A DNA stretch of 49,864 nucleotides, from assembly GCF_000423465.1 (NCBI RefSeq), contig NZ_KE384021.1, positions 104,976 through 154,839 on the forward strand, given 5' to 3'. Source of the DNA: Propionicicella superfundia DSM 22317 (GTDB lineage Bacteria; Actinomycetota; Actinomycetes; Propionibacteriales; Propionibacteriaceae). The translations under genes were made by a program, and so were the position numbers. Below the pieces are notes generated by a model. It did no database searches, had not been told where the DNA came from, and was given only the letters and a program-made list of their open reading frames with translations. This document shows positions 35,529 through 45,423 of the stretch, one piece after another; position 1 is the stretch's first letter, and the number at the start of each line of letters is the position of its first letter.

Positions 35529-36992
35529 TCAGGCGTTGCCCCCGACGGGCCGGACCACCCCGGTGCGTTCCAGCCTCTCCACGGCGTCCTTTCGGGACGA
35601 GACGCCCAGCTTGCGGTACAGCGACTTGGCCTGGGTCTTGAGAGTGTTCGTGGACACGCACAGCTCGGCGGCGATGGCGCCGAGGGTCAGGTCGGAGGTG
35701 AGCCAGCCGGCGAGGACGCCCTCTCGCTCGGTCAGGGGCACAGGGTCGAAGCCGAGCGTCTCCCGGTCCGGGTACTCGCCGTCGAGCGGGATGTCCCGGG
35801 TGACGGCCGGCGCGAACGCGGGCTCGTTCGCGATGAGGCGCATCAGCAGCCGTTCGAGCACATCGAGGGGCAGGCCGACCGCCGGGCGCACCCCGGCGGA
35901 CTCGGCGGCCAGGTGGGTCGATCGTGAGAAGGCCGCGTCGGCCAGGGCCTCATGTCCGAGGAGTTCGTGGGCGATGGCGCGGCGCAGCAGCACCGACGGG
36001 AATATTCGCAGGCTGTGGTCGGGGCAGTCGCTTATGCACGCCTCGGTCGCGGCCAGGGCCTTGCGCGGCTGTTTCAACTGGAGGTGGATGCTGGCCCGCT
36101 GCAGTTCGAAGCAGATGGTGTGCCCCGGCGGTGAGGTCCGGTGTTCGACGAGCTTGAGCGCGGCTCCCGGGTCGCCCAGGTGGACCATCGCGAGCGACTC
36201 CATGCTGACGGCGAGGTCTGCCAGGAATGGCGGGCACATCTTCGCGTCGATGCCGTGGACGACGCCGTCGGCCGCTGCTATTGCCCGCTGGTAGTCCTCG
36301 TGGACCATGTGCAGCCAGGTGGTTCCGACCTTTGCCACGACTCGCTCGACCGCGGCAGGTCGTGCCAGCCGGCCGAAGCCGTCCAGGAGCCGCTCCATGC
36401 CCTCGGCGTCGTTCCGTCGAAACCTGGTCTGCAGGTCTGCCATCACCAGGGGCCAGGCGGCGTCGCTCCAGCTCCTGCCGTTGTCGAGTTCGCGGGCCGA
36501 CCCGATCACGCCCGCGGCGGATGCGAGCTCCCCGTTGAGTGCCTGGCTCGCCGCGAGCAGCGACAACGCCCGGAACCGGTGCGCCTCGTCGTCGCCGGCG
36601 TAGTCGATCGCGAAGCCGGCGCACGACGCGGCGTCGGCCAGGCGGCCGTTCAGCAGGAACGCCTCGGCCATCACCGCGTACCCGGAGGACTGAAGGACGG
36701 CCGAGGCATCCGGGGCCGCGCCGGTCAGCGCGGGCATCCCCCTGCGCTCGGCGAGCTGGAGTGCGCCGTGGGCTCGGCCGGAGTGGAGCAGCGCGGAGAC
36801 CAGTGCTGCGATGAAGGCTGCCCGGGCCCGGGGGGCCATCGGCCCGGCGGCGTCGATGCCCGCGGCGAGCACCACGTCCACCGCCGCCCGCGGTGCCCGC
36901 GGTCGGGTGGGCAGCCCCGACCTCACGACGGCCGTCACCGCGTGCGCGAGCGACCTCGATCCCGTGCTGTTGTCTGCGTCGTCAACGGTCAT
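35529..36992 (-). CDS. LuxR-type transcriptional regulator with helical (TPR-like) sensor region, copy A
   Basis: This 487-residue protein has a long alanine/leucine-rich helical region (1-400) resembling the TPR-like part of MalT/LAL regulators, and a C-terminal GerE HTH at about 415-480 (LTEREGVLAGWL...LGAIAAELCVSTNTLKTQAKSLYRKLG). No Walker A motif is visible. The ATG at 36992 has a weak GGAG upstream. It follows its paralogue by 22 bp, and the two share blocks such as TICFELQRASIHLQL and LRR(A)IAHE. It is convergent with the L,D-transpeptidase gene. Confidence 0.85.
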   Translation of the reverse strand: MTVDDADNSTGSRSLAHAVTAVVRSGLPTRPRAPRAAVDVVLAAGIDAAGPMAPRARAAFIAALVSALLHSGRAHGALQLAERRGMPALTGAAPDASAVLQSSGYAVMAEAFLLNGRLADAASCAGFAIDYAGDDEAHRFRALSLLAASQALNGELASAAGVIGSARELDNGRSWSDAAWPLVMADLQTRFRRNDAEGMERLLDGFGRLARPAAVERVVAKVGTTWLHMVHEDYQRAIAAADGVVHGIDAKMCPPFLADLAVSMESLAMVHLGDPGAALKLVEHRTSPPGHTICFELQRASIHLQLKQPRKALAATEACISDCPDHSLRIFPSVLLRRAIAHELLGHEALADAAFSRSTHLAAESAGVRPAVGLPLDVLERLLMRLIANEPAFAPAVTRDIPLDGEYPDRETLGFDPVPLTEREGVLAGWLTSDLTLGAIAAELCVSTNTLKTQAKSLYRKLGVSSRKDAVERLERTGVVRPVGGNA

Positions 36993-37014
36993 CAGGCTGG
37001 CTCCGGTCCGCGTG

Positions 37015-38508
37015 TCAGGTGTGATTGTCGTAGAAGCCCGTGCGCTCCAGCAGAGCGATCGCCTCGTCACGGGAGCACGCCCCGAGCTTTCGGTACAAGG
37101 ACGCCGTGTGGGTCTTCACGGTGTTGCGGGTGACGTAGAGGGCAGTGGCGATCTCGGAGAGGGTCGCACCCTCGCGCAGCCGGCGGGCGATCAGGACCTC
37201 GCGCTCCGTCAGCAGCGGCGGCACGAACGAGGGAGGCGCGGTCGAGGGCACGGTGAGAACCCGCTGGCGAAGCTCGTCGATCGTGCCATGGAGGTCGGGT
37301 CGGTTGGCGTGGAGCCTGTCCAGGAGGACGTCGATCTCGGCGCGCGGGAGCGTGAGCAGGGGTGTGGCGGCACCCGATCGGTGCAGCAGGTGGAACGCGT
37401 CGGAGAACGAGATGTCCGCCGCCGTGTGGTGGCCCAGGCGTTCGTTGGCGAGAGCGCGGCGTAGCAGGATCGGCGTCAGGGTGCGCAGGTTGTGCCGGGG
37501 ACCGAGCCGGATACAGCCGTCCGTCGTGGTGAGGACCTTGCGGTCGTCACCGAGCTGGAGATGGGCCGAGGCCCGCTGCAGGTCGAAGCACAGGGTGTGC
37601 TCGACGGACGACTCCCGGCCCTCCAGAAGCGTGAGCGCCCGTTGGGGCTCGCCCCTGCCGATGAGCAGCGTCGAGTGATAGCTCAGAATCATGTTGCGGA
37701 TCAGCGGGGCGACCACGTGCTGATCGGCGCCGTGGGTGACGCTCACGAGCGCGGCGATGCCGTCGCTGTGCCGACCGAGCAGTCCGTATCTGACGGCATC
37801 GGCGAGCGCTGCGTGCGCCTGCCAGGTGGGCTCGCCGGGCAAGGTCTCGCGCAGGTCGCGTGCGTGGCGGGCCAGGGCGACGGAGTCCATCCGGGCCGAT
37901 GCGAGCAGCACCTGGCCAACCAGGAGCATGTACGCGGCCGGGGACTGTTGCCACCCGTGGGCCTCCTCCAGTGCGGTCGCGTGATCGATCGCCTCCTCGG
38001 CGAGGACGAACTCCCCGGCGAGGGCGCGGTTGCCCGCGAGCAGGCCGTAGGCACGGTACAACAGGGGGTCGCTGCCGGCCTCGACCGCGTATTCGTGGGT
38101 ACGGCGTGCGGCGTGTGTGCCGTGGCGTGCGAAGCCGACGGTGGCGTACGCCTCGGAGACGTTCGCCGAGAAGAGCGCGAGCGTTGTGGCGGGGAGATTC
38201 GCGTCCCGCTCCGGCTGCCAGCCGGCTTCGGCCTCGGCGAACCCGGCCGCCTCGGCGGCGAGACCGTGCCTGGTCCGGGCCAGGATCATCGCGGCTGACG
38301 TCAGCCGTCGCTCGTTGTGAGGCAACGCCGCGATATGCGCCGGCTTCACAGCAAGAAGCGTCTCTACTGTGCGAAGGGACGTGCGACGGCCACCCGGCAA
38401 GGTCCAGCCCAGATAGGCAGCGGTCGCATCTCCCAGTTTCGTCCGGTGTCTCGCGCCCGCATCGTCCCCAGAGGCGTGGGCATCGTCCCTGGTTCGCCCC
38501 TGTCCCAT
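37015..38508 (-). CDS. LuxR-type transcriptional regulator with helical (TPR-like) sensor region, copy B
   Basis: This 497-residue protein has the same plan as copy A: a helical region (1-415) and a C-terminal GerE HTH (LLTEREVLIARRLREGATLSEIATALYVTRNTVKTHTASLYRKLG). It shares HTLCFDLQRASAHLQL and ILLRRALANERLGHHT with copy A, so the pair arose by duplication. The ATG at 38508 follows GAGGGG. It is divergent from the pilus operon across 451 bp, so both proteins are candidates to control pilus or cell-wall genes. Confidence 0.87.
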   Translation of the reverse strand: MGQGRTRDDAHASGDDAGARHRTKLGDATAAYLGWTLPGGRRTSLRTVETLLAVKPAHIAALPHNERRLTSAAMILARTRHGLAAEAAGFAEAEAGWQPERDANLPATTLALFSANVSEAYATVGFARHGTHAARRTHEYAVEAGSDPLLYRAYGLLAGNRALAGEFVLAEEAIDHATALEEAHGWQQSPAAYMLLVGQVLLASARMDSVALARHARDLRETLPGEPTWQAHAALADAVRYGLLGRHSDGIAALVSVTHGADQHVVAPLIRNMILSYHSTLLIGRGEPQRALTLLEGRESSVEHTLCFDLQRASAHLQLGDDRKVLTTTDGCIRLGPRHNLRTLTPILLRRALANERLGHHTAADISFSDAFHLLHRSGAATPLLTLPRAEIDVLLDRLHANRPDLHGTIDELRQRVLTVPSTAPPSFVPPLLTEREVLIARRLREGATLSEIATALYVTRNTVKTHTASLYRKLGACSRDEAIALLERTGFYDNHT

Positions 38509-38959
38509 CGTCGATCCCCCTCACCGGCGGCAGGCAGCGTCTCCCGCGTGCGCGGTGGCGGTGTGTCCCCTTTGCTCCAAAGACTGATGCAGACACTCTT
38601 CATGACGCGTCCGGGGCGAAAGAGTGGGTGAATCCTGCCGGAGCCGGCCTGCGGGTGCCGCCTCCCGAGCGCCGGACCCTCCCACCCGAGCGTAGCCCCG
38701 ACCGCGGCCGTGCGGGCACGAACCGGCCGACGAGGCCCCGGGCCGGCGGGCAGACCCCGAAGCGCCCGGAATCCCAGCGGCTCAATGGGGTCGCAGGGTG
38801 AAGCAGCGGGTGAAACCGCCGCCTGAGGGCGGTCCCCGCGTCAGAGTGCCGCGGGCATCCGATCCCTCCCTGCGACCGCACCTGCCGCCGTGCCGGGTCG
38901 GAAGAGCTGATCAATCGTTTCAAAGGGCGTCGTCTGTGGCGCTGTGGGGAGGGGCTTCG
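38509..38959. other. Divergent intergenic region between the LuxR-type gene and the pilus operon
   Basis: No gene is supported in these 451 bp. A small stem ACCGCC/GGCGGT is at 38815-38833, and a strong ribosome site GGGGAGGGG at 38946-38954 serves the adhesin gene. I see no clear -35/-10 pair; the region must hold the pilus promoter and probably the LuxR-type promoter. Confidence 0.5.
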
Positions 38960-41900
38960 ATGCTCTCGAGGAACGCCGATGACCGTCGCCGTCGCCGCGG
39001 CTCGCCGCGGAGACCGCTGACCACCGTTCTGGCCGCGCTCCTGAGCCTGGTCGCCGTGGCGCCTCCGGCGGCGATGGCCGACACGACCTATGAGGCAACC
39101 GCGAGCTGGGCGAGCGGCACTGCCGGCGAGGTTCGCCAGCGCGAGGTGCTGACCTCCGAGTGGCGGTTCAGTCTCAACGACCCCGCGGAAGCGCCGGCCA
39201 ATGAACTGGTCGAGAACGTCTTCGCGACGATCACCGCCGTCAACGGCACCTTCACGAGTGTCCCCGACGCCTGCCTGGTGAGCGGCGTGGATCCGGTCTC
39301 GGCCATCTCGGCCGACGGCACCACCGTGACCTGCAACCTCGGAGCCCAGACCCAGGGCACGGCCGTCGCGGTTCAGATCCCGGTCGTCGCCACGGGAGAC
39401 GTGGGCGACGAGGTCCGTCTCGTCGGCGACTTCTCCGGGTCCGCCGCGGAGACCACACCGATCCCTGTCGTCGCGGGGCTGGACATCGACTTCAAACTCA
39501 GCGAATCCGATGCCTGGCATCAGCCGACGGGAGTGAGCGACTACGAGTGGATCGAGTTCCCGTGGAGCCTCTATCTGGGCGATGGGAGCGTGGCAGGCCC
39601 CAGCAGCCTGAGCTACACGTTCACGGCCGCCGTGACCGGCGGCGCGCTGCGCACCACGACGGGAACGACCGGATGCGACCGTTTCACGCGCAGCGACTTC
39701 GGCGCGAGCGGCCACCCCTGGTCGGGTGGCACCCACCCCGCCGACCAGATGGCCAGCTTCGTCACGAGCTGCACGCTGAGTCAGGTCAGCGGCAACACCT
39801 ACACCCTGACGCTGAACGGCATCGACTGGAGCGTCCTGAACGCGCCCGGCCGAGACTCCGCGGGCAACCTTCTCCCGGCCGACCGCAAGGTGGTCGCCAG
39901 CGGCCGGGTCTACTTCCAGATCAATCCCACCGACGGCATCGACACGGTGACGATGAAGCTGACGGCGACCGCACCGGCGTACGCCGTCGGGGGGCTGTCG
40001 GCGACGGACGACCCCAGCAACAACTCGGTCCAGAAGGTCATCACCTACTGGTCCGGGTGGTCGGGCATCTGGGGTCGCGGAGGCACGGGCACGACATCGT
40101 GGGACGACGCCCTGCGCAAGTCCGCCGGCGCCACCGTGAGCACCTACATGGACTCCGGCCTGCCGCGGTCGAACACCGCGATCAGCCAGTGCACCATCCT
40201 GGACAGCAAGTACGTCACGTTCGCGAACAGGGTCACCGTGGCACCGACCGTCGGGGAGGCCGCGGACATGGGCCCCTACACGGTGTACTACTACACGGGC
40301 AGCAACGCCTACCTGGACCCCGGCTCGCCCTTCTACGACCCCAACAGCATCGGCAACTGCGGCGTTCTGGACGCGGGCGGATGGACCACCACGGCTCCCG
40401 CCGACCTGAGCACCGTCAAGGCGGTCCGCGTCGACTTCAACGCCCAGGACATGCAGCAGGCGGAGCGCATCAAGCTCGTGGTCGAGGCGACGATCAAGCC
40501 GGACGTCCCCGCCGGCCAGGACATCTGGGTATGGCACTCCCTCAAGCGAGGGTCGACCTGGACCTCGCTGTACTCGCCCGCGGGGACGGCGGCAACGCGG
40601 CGCGTGACCGACACACCCAACGCGCGGTACCCGTACACGACGAAGTCGCGGGACATCCTGCGCGTCGTCGCGGTGACGCCCGCGGTCGGCAAGAGCGTCA
40701 GCAGGAGTCCGATCCGACTCGGCGACGAGGTCACGTTCACGCTCACCTATTCGGCCAACGGCGGCAGCTACATCGAGCCGGTGGTCGACGGATACCAGAT
40801 CGTCGACACTCTCCCCGGAGGCCTGAGTTACGTCGAGGGGTCGGCCACGCCCGCTCCGGCGGTCACGACAAACGCCGACGGGCAGCAGGTCCTGACCTGG
40901 TCGCTGGACGGAGTCGCCACCAACACCGCGAACACGTTGACCTACCGGGTGACCACCGACGACAGCACGGTGGCGGGCGTGGTCATGAAGAACAGCGTCG
41001 TGACGAAGGTCGGCGGCCTGACCTCGTCCCCGGCGCAGGCATCGGTCACCGTGTCGACCTCCGGGGTGACGGTCATCGGCAAGTCGGCGGACCAGGACCT
41101 GATCCCGAACCTCGACGGCGACGGCGACGGCACGGGCTCGTGGACGATCTCGCTGCGCGCGAACGACCCGTCCGGGCAGGAGTTCACCGATGTGATCGAC
41201 ATCCTCCCGTACAACGGCGACGAGCGGGGTACCAGCTTCAGCGGCGACTACGCGGTCACCGACGTGATCGCGGACGGGGGGACCGTCTACTACACGACCA
41301 CCGACCCCGCCGCGTTGTCCGACGATCCCGCCGACCCGAGGAACGGGACGGCCGGCGATCCGACGGGCAACTCCGCGGGCTGGACCACGACCAAGCCCGA
41401 CGCCTCCCAGATCACCGCCATCCGCGTGATCGCCGGACCGCTCGCGGCGTCCGCCACGAGGTCGTTCCAGGTCGTGATCACCTCCGACGGGGCACGAGGC
41501 GGGGACGTCTACGTGAACCGCGCCCAGGCGCGCGCGTCCCACACCGAGCTCGTGACGCGAACGTCCGCGCCGACCGCGATATCGCAGTACTACGCCTATG
41601 ACCTGAAGAAGTACGTGCAGGGCTCGGACGGTGAGTGGCACGACGCGCAGGACACCAATGAGGCCGACTGGCCGGTGTTCTCCGACGGGGACGTCGCGGC
41701 GGTGAACTACAGGATCGTCGTGACGAACACCGGTCAGGGCGCGCTGAACGACATCACCGTCACGGATGCGCGGTTCCCGGCGGGCAACCACACCATCGCA
41801 GCCCTCGCCTCGGGCGAGTCCCACGAGTTCCTCTTCACGGCGGATCTGTCCGCAGTGACCAGCCCGATCCGCAACGTGGCGTCCGCCCACGCGGCCCTTC

Positions 41901-42457
41901 CCCCCGATTCGTCGCAGTCCGAGCTGCCCGATCCCTCCGACGAAGCGAACGTGGTCGTGACCGAGACCTTCCCGATCCGGGTGGAGAAGCTGGGTCGGAA
42001 TTGCGATGTCGGGCGGCCGACATGTGCTCTGGCGGGCGCGCAGTTCGCCCTGTACGACACGGATCCGTCGCAGGCCGGGGCGGAGCCGATCGAGAACGGG
42101 ATCAGCGCCGATGCGGCGGACGGATCGCTGTTCACCTCGGTCGGTCTGAGCCCGGGCACCTACTGGCTGGTCGAGACGCGGGCACCGAGCGGCTTCTCGT
42201 TGCTGGCGACGCCGGTCCCGTTCACGCTGACCGCGTCGGGGATCGTGCTGGCCGATCCGGCCGATCCGCTGGTGTCCGTCGTGGACGGCTCCGCCTTCAC
42301 GGTGCGGGTGCTGGATGCCACGGCGGCGCCGTTGCCCACGGCCGGCGGGGATGGTCCCTGGCCGGCTCTCGCCGGCGGGCTGCTGCTGTTCGGGCTGGCC
42401 GCCCTGATTCACCACCTGACTTCTGGCTCCAGGCGTTCTCGTACGAGGACGTCCTGA
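38960..42457 (+). CDS. Pilus tip/surface adhesin with LPTAG sorting signal
   Basis: This 1165-residue protein has an Arg-rich signal peptide (LSRNADDRRRRRGSPRRPL, hydrophobic core, AAMA cleavage region), a large N-terminal region with several Cys, and a DUF11-like beta domain beginning near KSVSRSPIRLGDEV (about 577). A further conserved module starts at YAYDLKKYVQG (about 878), and a SpaA-like domain (about 1005-1115) holds a YWLVETRAPSGF E-box. It ends with LPTAG at 1125-1129, a membrane helix and an Arg-rich tail. This is the plan of large ancillary pilins. The ATG at 38960 is fixed by GGGGAGGGG 5 nt upstream. Its pilin and sortase neighbours support pilus assembly. Confidence 0.87.
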   Translation: MLSRNADDRRRRRGSPRRPLTTVLAALLSLVAVAPPAAMADTTYEATASWASGTAGEVRQREVLTSEWRFSLNDPAEAPANELVENVFATITAVNGTFTSVPDACLVSGVDPVSAISADGTTVTCNLGAQTQGTAVAVQIPVVATGDVGDEVRLVGDFSGSAAETTPIPVVAGLDIDFKLSESDAWHQPTGVSDYEWIEFPWSLYLGDGSVAGPSSLSYTFTAAVTGGALRTTTGTTGCDRFTRSDFGASGHPWSGGTHPADQMASFVTSCTLSQVSGNTYTLTLNGIDWSVLNAPGRDSAGNLLPADRKVVASGRVYFQINPTDGIDTVTMKLTATAPAYAVGGLSATDDPSNNSVQKVITYWSGWSGIWGRGGTGTTSWDDALRKSAGATVSTYMDSGLPRSNTAISQCTILDSKYVTFANRVTVAPTVGEAADMGPYTVYYYTGSNAYLDPGSPFYDPNSIGNCGVLDAGGWTTTAPADLSTVKAVRVDFNAQDMQQAERIKLVVEATIKPDVPAGQDIWVWHSLKRGSTWTSLYSPAGTAATRRVTDTPNARYPYTTKSRDILRVVAVTPAVGKSVSRSPIRLGDEVTFTLTYSANGGSYIEPVVDGYQIVDTLPGGLSYVEGSATPAPAVTTNADGQQVLTWSLDGVATNTANTLTYRVTTDDSTVAGVVMKNSVVTKVGGLTSSPAQASVTVSTSGVTVIGKSADQDLIPNLDGDGDGTGSWTISLRANDPSGQEFTDVIDILPYNGDERGTSFSGDYAVTDVIADGGTVYYTTTDPAALSDDPADPRNGTAGDPTGNSAGWTTTKPDASQITAIRVIAGPLAASATRSFQVVITSDGARGGDVYVNRAQARASHTELVTRTSAPTAISQYYAYDLKKYVQGSDGEWHDAQDTNEADWPVFSDGDVAAVNYRIVVTNTGQGALNDITVTDARFPAGNHTIAALASGESHEFLFTADLSAVTSPIRNVASAHAALPPDSSQSELPDPSDEANVVVTETFPIRVEKLGRNCDVGRPTCALAGAQFALYDTDPSQAGAEPIENGISADAADGSLFTSVGLSPGTYWLVETRAPSGFSLLATPVPFTLTASGIVLADPADPLVSVVDGSAFTVRVLDATAAPLPTAGGDGPWPALAGGLLLFGLAALIHHLTSGSRRSRTRTS

Positions 42458-42533
42458 CAGCCAGGAACGGGGCTCGCAGCCGCGAACTCCCGAAACCGCA
42501 TGTCCATGTTCACCTTTTCGAAGGAGCAATCTG

Positions 42534-44288
42534 ATGTCACGCAGGCAGTTCCGCCTTGCCGCGGCTGCAGTGTCCGCATTGGCCGTGGCGACGTTGTGCA
42601 CCGGCGCCCCTGCGGCGTTCGCCGATCCCGGCGATCCCTACCGGGTCAACGGCACCAGCCAGGAGAACCCCGGCAACACGGCGCTCATCAATCCCAGCGC
42701 CGACGTGCAGTTGGAGATCCACAAGTACCTCGGCGCCCCGACGGGCGCCGGTGACGGCACCGAGCAGACCATCACGGATCGCGATGCGCTGCAGGGCGTG
42801 CGGTTCGACGTGTACCGGGTCGGCGGTGTCGACCTGACCACGAACCAGGGCTGGGCGGCCGCGACCGCGCTCAGCGGATACCAGATCACGGCGGCGGACA
42901 TCGCCGGCGGATCGATCACCGTGGGCGGGACCAGCTACGCGCTGACCCTGGTGTCCTCGCCCGTCACCGACGGCGAAGGGACAGCCACGTTCACCCAGGC
43001 CGACGGCGTCGGCCTCTACCTGGTGAACGAGAACCTCGCCGGCTCCGGGACGATCACGAACGTCACCTCGAACAGCGAGGTCGCCAAGGCGTCGATCACG
43101 TCGGCCGCGCCGTTCTTCGTCACGCTGCCGATGACCAACCCCGACGACACCTCGCGGTGGATCTACGACGTCGACGTGTACCCGAAGAACCAGACCGATT
43201 CTGCGACCAAGAGCGTCGAGGACAAGGGAACCGTCACCAGCGACAACGGCAACGTGGGCGAGCACGGGATCGACTACACGATCACGACCTCGATCACCGA
43301 CGGCAGCGACCCGCTCGGCCTGTATGTGATCTACGACGACCTGCACCCGTCGCTCACCTTCGCCGGCGCCTCGCTGGCGCTGTCGAACGGGACGACGTTC
43401 ACGGCCGGCACCCACTACAACGTGTACACCGCCGCCGACTGGGAGACGGCCGGCACGCTGTACAGCTCCGGGGAGGTCGCGGGCGGCCCGCTGGTGACCA
43501 TCGTGTTCACCGATGCCGGTCTGGAGATCCTGGAGGCCAACCGGAGCGAGAGCGTGGTCACGACGCTGAACACCATCCTGGGCGTCCAGGACGAGGACGG
43601 CGTGATCGAGAACGAGGCCGTGTTCATCCCGAACGAGTCGTGGTGGGACCAGAACGGCAAGCCCGGGGTGGACCCGGAGGATCCGACCACGCCTCCTGGC
43701 GATCCGTCCGATCCGACCGATCCGTGGGAGCCGGGCATCCCGACCAACCCGGTCGAATCGAAGTACGGCAACCTCGTGGTGAACAAGCAGGACCCGACGG
43801 ACACGGGCGCCGACATGAGCGGAGCCGAGTTCGCGATCTACGCCGATCCGACCCCGGGCGACGGGAACTGCTCGGCCGGCGACGTGACCGGCACTCCGAT
43901 CGACACCGGCACGATCGGCGCCGGCAACACGCTGACCTTCGCCGGTCTGCAGGCGTCGAACTGGTACGACGGCGCGGACGTCGCCGACGAGGCGGACTGG
44001 CTGTCCTACTGCCTCGTGGAGACCAAGGCTCCGACCGGCTACAACCTCGACGCGACGCCGCACTACATCACGGTCGACTGGGAGACCGGCTCCACGACCG
44101 CTCCGGCCCTGGCGACCGAACTGGTGAACAACGAGAAGTCCAACCTCGGCAACAACCTGCCGCTCACGGGTGGTGACGGCGTCGCCGCGCTGAGCGTCGC
44201 AGGGCTGGTGCTCGTCGGCGGCGGCGTGGTCTACTACGCCGCCACGTCGCGCAGGCGTCGCAAGGCCGAGTCCACGGTCGAGCAGTGA
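42534..44288 (+). CDS. SpaH/EbpB-family LPXTG-anchored major pilin
   Basis: This 584-residue protein has a signal peptide (LAAAAVSALAVATLCTGAPAAFA) and a first domain ending in the pilin motif WIYDVDVYPKN (209-219, polymerising Lys218). An isopeptide-forming middle domain, a Pro/Asp-rich hinge (DPEDPTTPPGDPSDPTDPW) and a C-terminal SpaA-like domain with the E-box YCLVETKAPTGYN (Glu496) follow. The LPLTG signal is at 542-546, then a membrane helix and an Arg/Lys tail. These are all the features of a sortase-polymerised shaft pilin. AAGGAG at 42521-42526 sets the start. It lies between adhesin and sortases, and a strong hairpin follows it. Confidence 0.95.
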   Translation: MSRRQFRLAAAAVSALAVATLCTGAPAAFADPGDPYRVNGTSQENPGNTALINPSADVQLEIHKYLGAPTGAGDGTEQTITDRDALQGVRFDVYRVGGVDLTTNQGWAAATALSGYQITAADIAGGSITVGGTSYALTLVSSPVTDGEGTATFTQADGVGLYLVNENLAGSGTITNVTSNSEVAKASITSAAPFFVTLPMTNPDDTSRWIYDVDVYPKNQTDSATKSVEDKGTVTSDNGNVGEHGIDYTITTSITDGSDPLGLYVIYDDLHPSLTFAGASLALSNGTTFTAGTHYNVYTAADWETAGTLYSSGEVAGGPLVTIVFTDAGLEILEANRSESVVTTLNTILGVQDEDGVIENEAVFIPNESWWDQNGKPGVDPEDPTTPPGDPSDPTDPWEPGIPTNPVESKYGNLVVNKQDPTDTGADMSGAEFAIYADPTPGDGNCSAGDVTGTPIDTGTIGAGNTLTFAGLQASNWYDGADVADEADWLSYCLVETKAPTGYNLDATPHYITVDWETGSTTAPALATELVNNEKSNLGNNLPLTGGDGVAALSVAGLVLVGGGVVYYAATSRRRRKAESTVEQ

Positions 44289-44351
44289 CCTGACCGACCC
44301 TCCCACGTCCGGCTGGCGGGACCTCTCCTCGTGCCACCCGGATCCCCCCGC

Positions 44352-44391
44352 GGTCTGGGTGACAGGGCTCCCCTTTCCTGTCACCCAGACC
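44352..44391 (+). terminator. Intercistronic hairpin between pilin and sortase genes
   Basis: A perfect 15-bp stem pairs 44352-44366 (GGTCTGGGTGACAGG) with 44377-44391 around a 10-nt loop. It lies 63 nt after the pilin stop and 45 nt before the sortase start. There is no U-tract. Partial termination or 3'-end protection would give far more pilin than sortase. Confidence 0.75.
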
Positions 44392-44436
44392 CCTCCCCGA
44401 GGAGACCCCGCTCCGACCAGCACCCGGGATCAGGAC

Positions 44437-45423
44437 ATGCCGAGACACTCGCCTTCTTCCGTCGCACTGCCGCAGGCGCGGCGTCGCGCCTGGCCGCACC
44501 GGCTCGTCGTGACCGTGCTGCTCCTCGTCGGTGTCGTCGTGACCGGATGGCCGGTCGTCGAGACCCTCGACAACAATCGGCGGGGCGCGGAGCTCACCAC
44601 CGAGTACGTCACGTCGATCGAGTCCAGCAGCCCGCGGGCGCTCAGCGAGGAACTGCGGGCCGCAGGCGCCTACAACGCGCACCTGCCCACCGAGGCGCTG
44701 AACGACCCGTGGGGCGACGACTCCGGTGAGGCCGACGCCGAGCACGCCCGCTACCTCGGGACGCTCTCCCTCGCCACGGCGATCGCGCGGCTGCGCATCC
44801 CCCGGATCGACGTCGACCTGCCCGTCTTCCACGACGCCGGCGCGGCGTCGCTGGCCGCCGGGGTCGGCCATATGTACGGCTCGTCGCTGCCCGTCGGAGG
44901 TCCCGGCACCCACGCGGTGCTCGCGGGGCACACCGACTACAGGGGACGCACGCTGTTCGACCGGCTCCCCGAGCTGCGCCTCGGGCATTCCTTCGAGATC
45001 GCCGTCGCCGGCGAGGTCCTGACGTACCGGATCGATCAGATCGTGATCGTCGAGCCGTGGGAGCTGGAGGACGTGCAGCGGATTCCCGGCGGCGACTACG
45101 TCACGCTGGTCACCTGTTACACCCCGCCCGGCGAGCACACCCAACGCATGCTGGTCCGGGGCATCCGCGCGCCGAGCGATGCCGCGGTGAGCGGCGCCGG
45201 CGTCGCGGTCGGCTACGACGCCGGCGTCCAGGACTGGATGTGGGCGCGCATCGCGGGGGTCGTCGCGGCGCTGGGAATCCTCACGGCGATGATCGTCGCC
45301 TGGATCGCCGGCGACCGCCGCCGCGCACGCAGACCAGCGGCGGATTCCGCGGCCGACAACGACCCCACCCGATCCTCGACGCTCACCGGCGCCCGGGCCC
45401 CGACAAGGACGATCACCTCATGA
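44437..45423 (+). CDS. Class C sortase 1
   Basis: This 328-residue protein has N- and C-terminal membrane helices flanking a sortase domain. The lid carries D-P-W at 90-92, and the catalytic set is His165 (AGHTDYRG), Cys227 (VTLVTCYTP) and Arg237. This is the pilin-polymerising class C arrangement, active outside the membrane. The ATG at 44437 precedes the first helix; a 26-residue longer form from 44359 would cover the hairpin region. Its stop overlaps the second sortase (ATGA). Confidence 0.92.
   Translation: MPRHSPSSVALPQARRRAWPHRLVVTVLLLVGVVVTGWPVVETLDNNRRGAELTTEYVTSIESSSPRALSEELRAAGAYNAHLPTEALNDPWGDDSGEADAEHARYLGTLSLATAIARLRIPRIDVDLPVFHDAGAASLAAGVGHMYGSSLPVGGPGTHAVLAGHTDYRGRTLFDRLPELRLGHSFEIAVAGEVLTYRIDQIVIVEPWELEDVQRIPGGDYVTLVTCYTPPGEHTQRMLVRGIRAPSDAAVSGAGVAVGYDAGVQDWMWARIAGVVAALGILTAMIVAWIAGDRRRARRPAADSAADNDPTRSSTLTGARAPTRTITS

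Noticed and set aside
38600-42601. A 1333-codon open frame antisense to the adhesin gene
   Set aside because: It is a by-product of high GC and codon bias: the translation is Arg/Gly/Val/His-rich with no domain, whereas the sense strand encodes a signal peptide, SpaA-like domain and sorting signal with a perfect ribosome site.
42537-44423. A 628-codon open frame antisense to the major pilin
   Set aside because: It has the same kind of GC-driven shadow composition; the sense strand has pilin motif, E-box and LPLTG.
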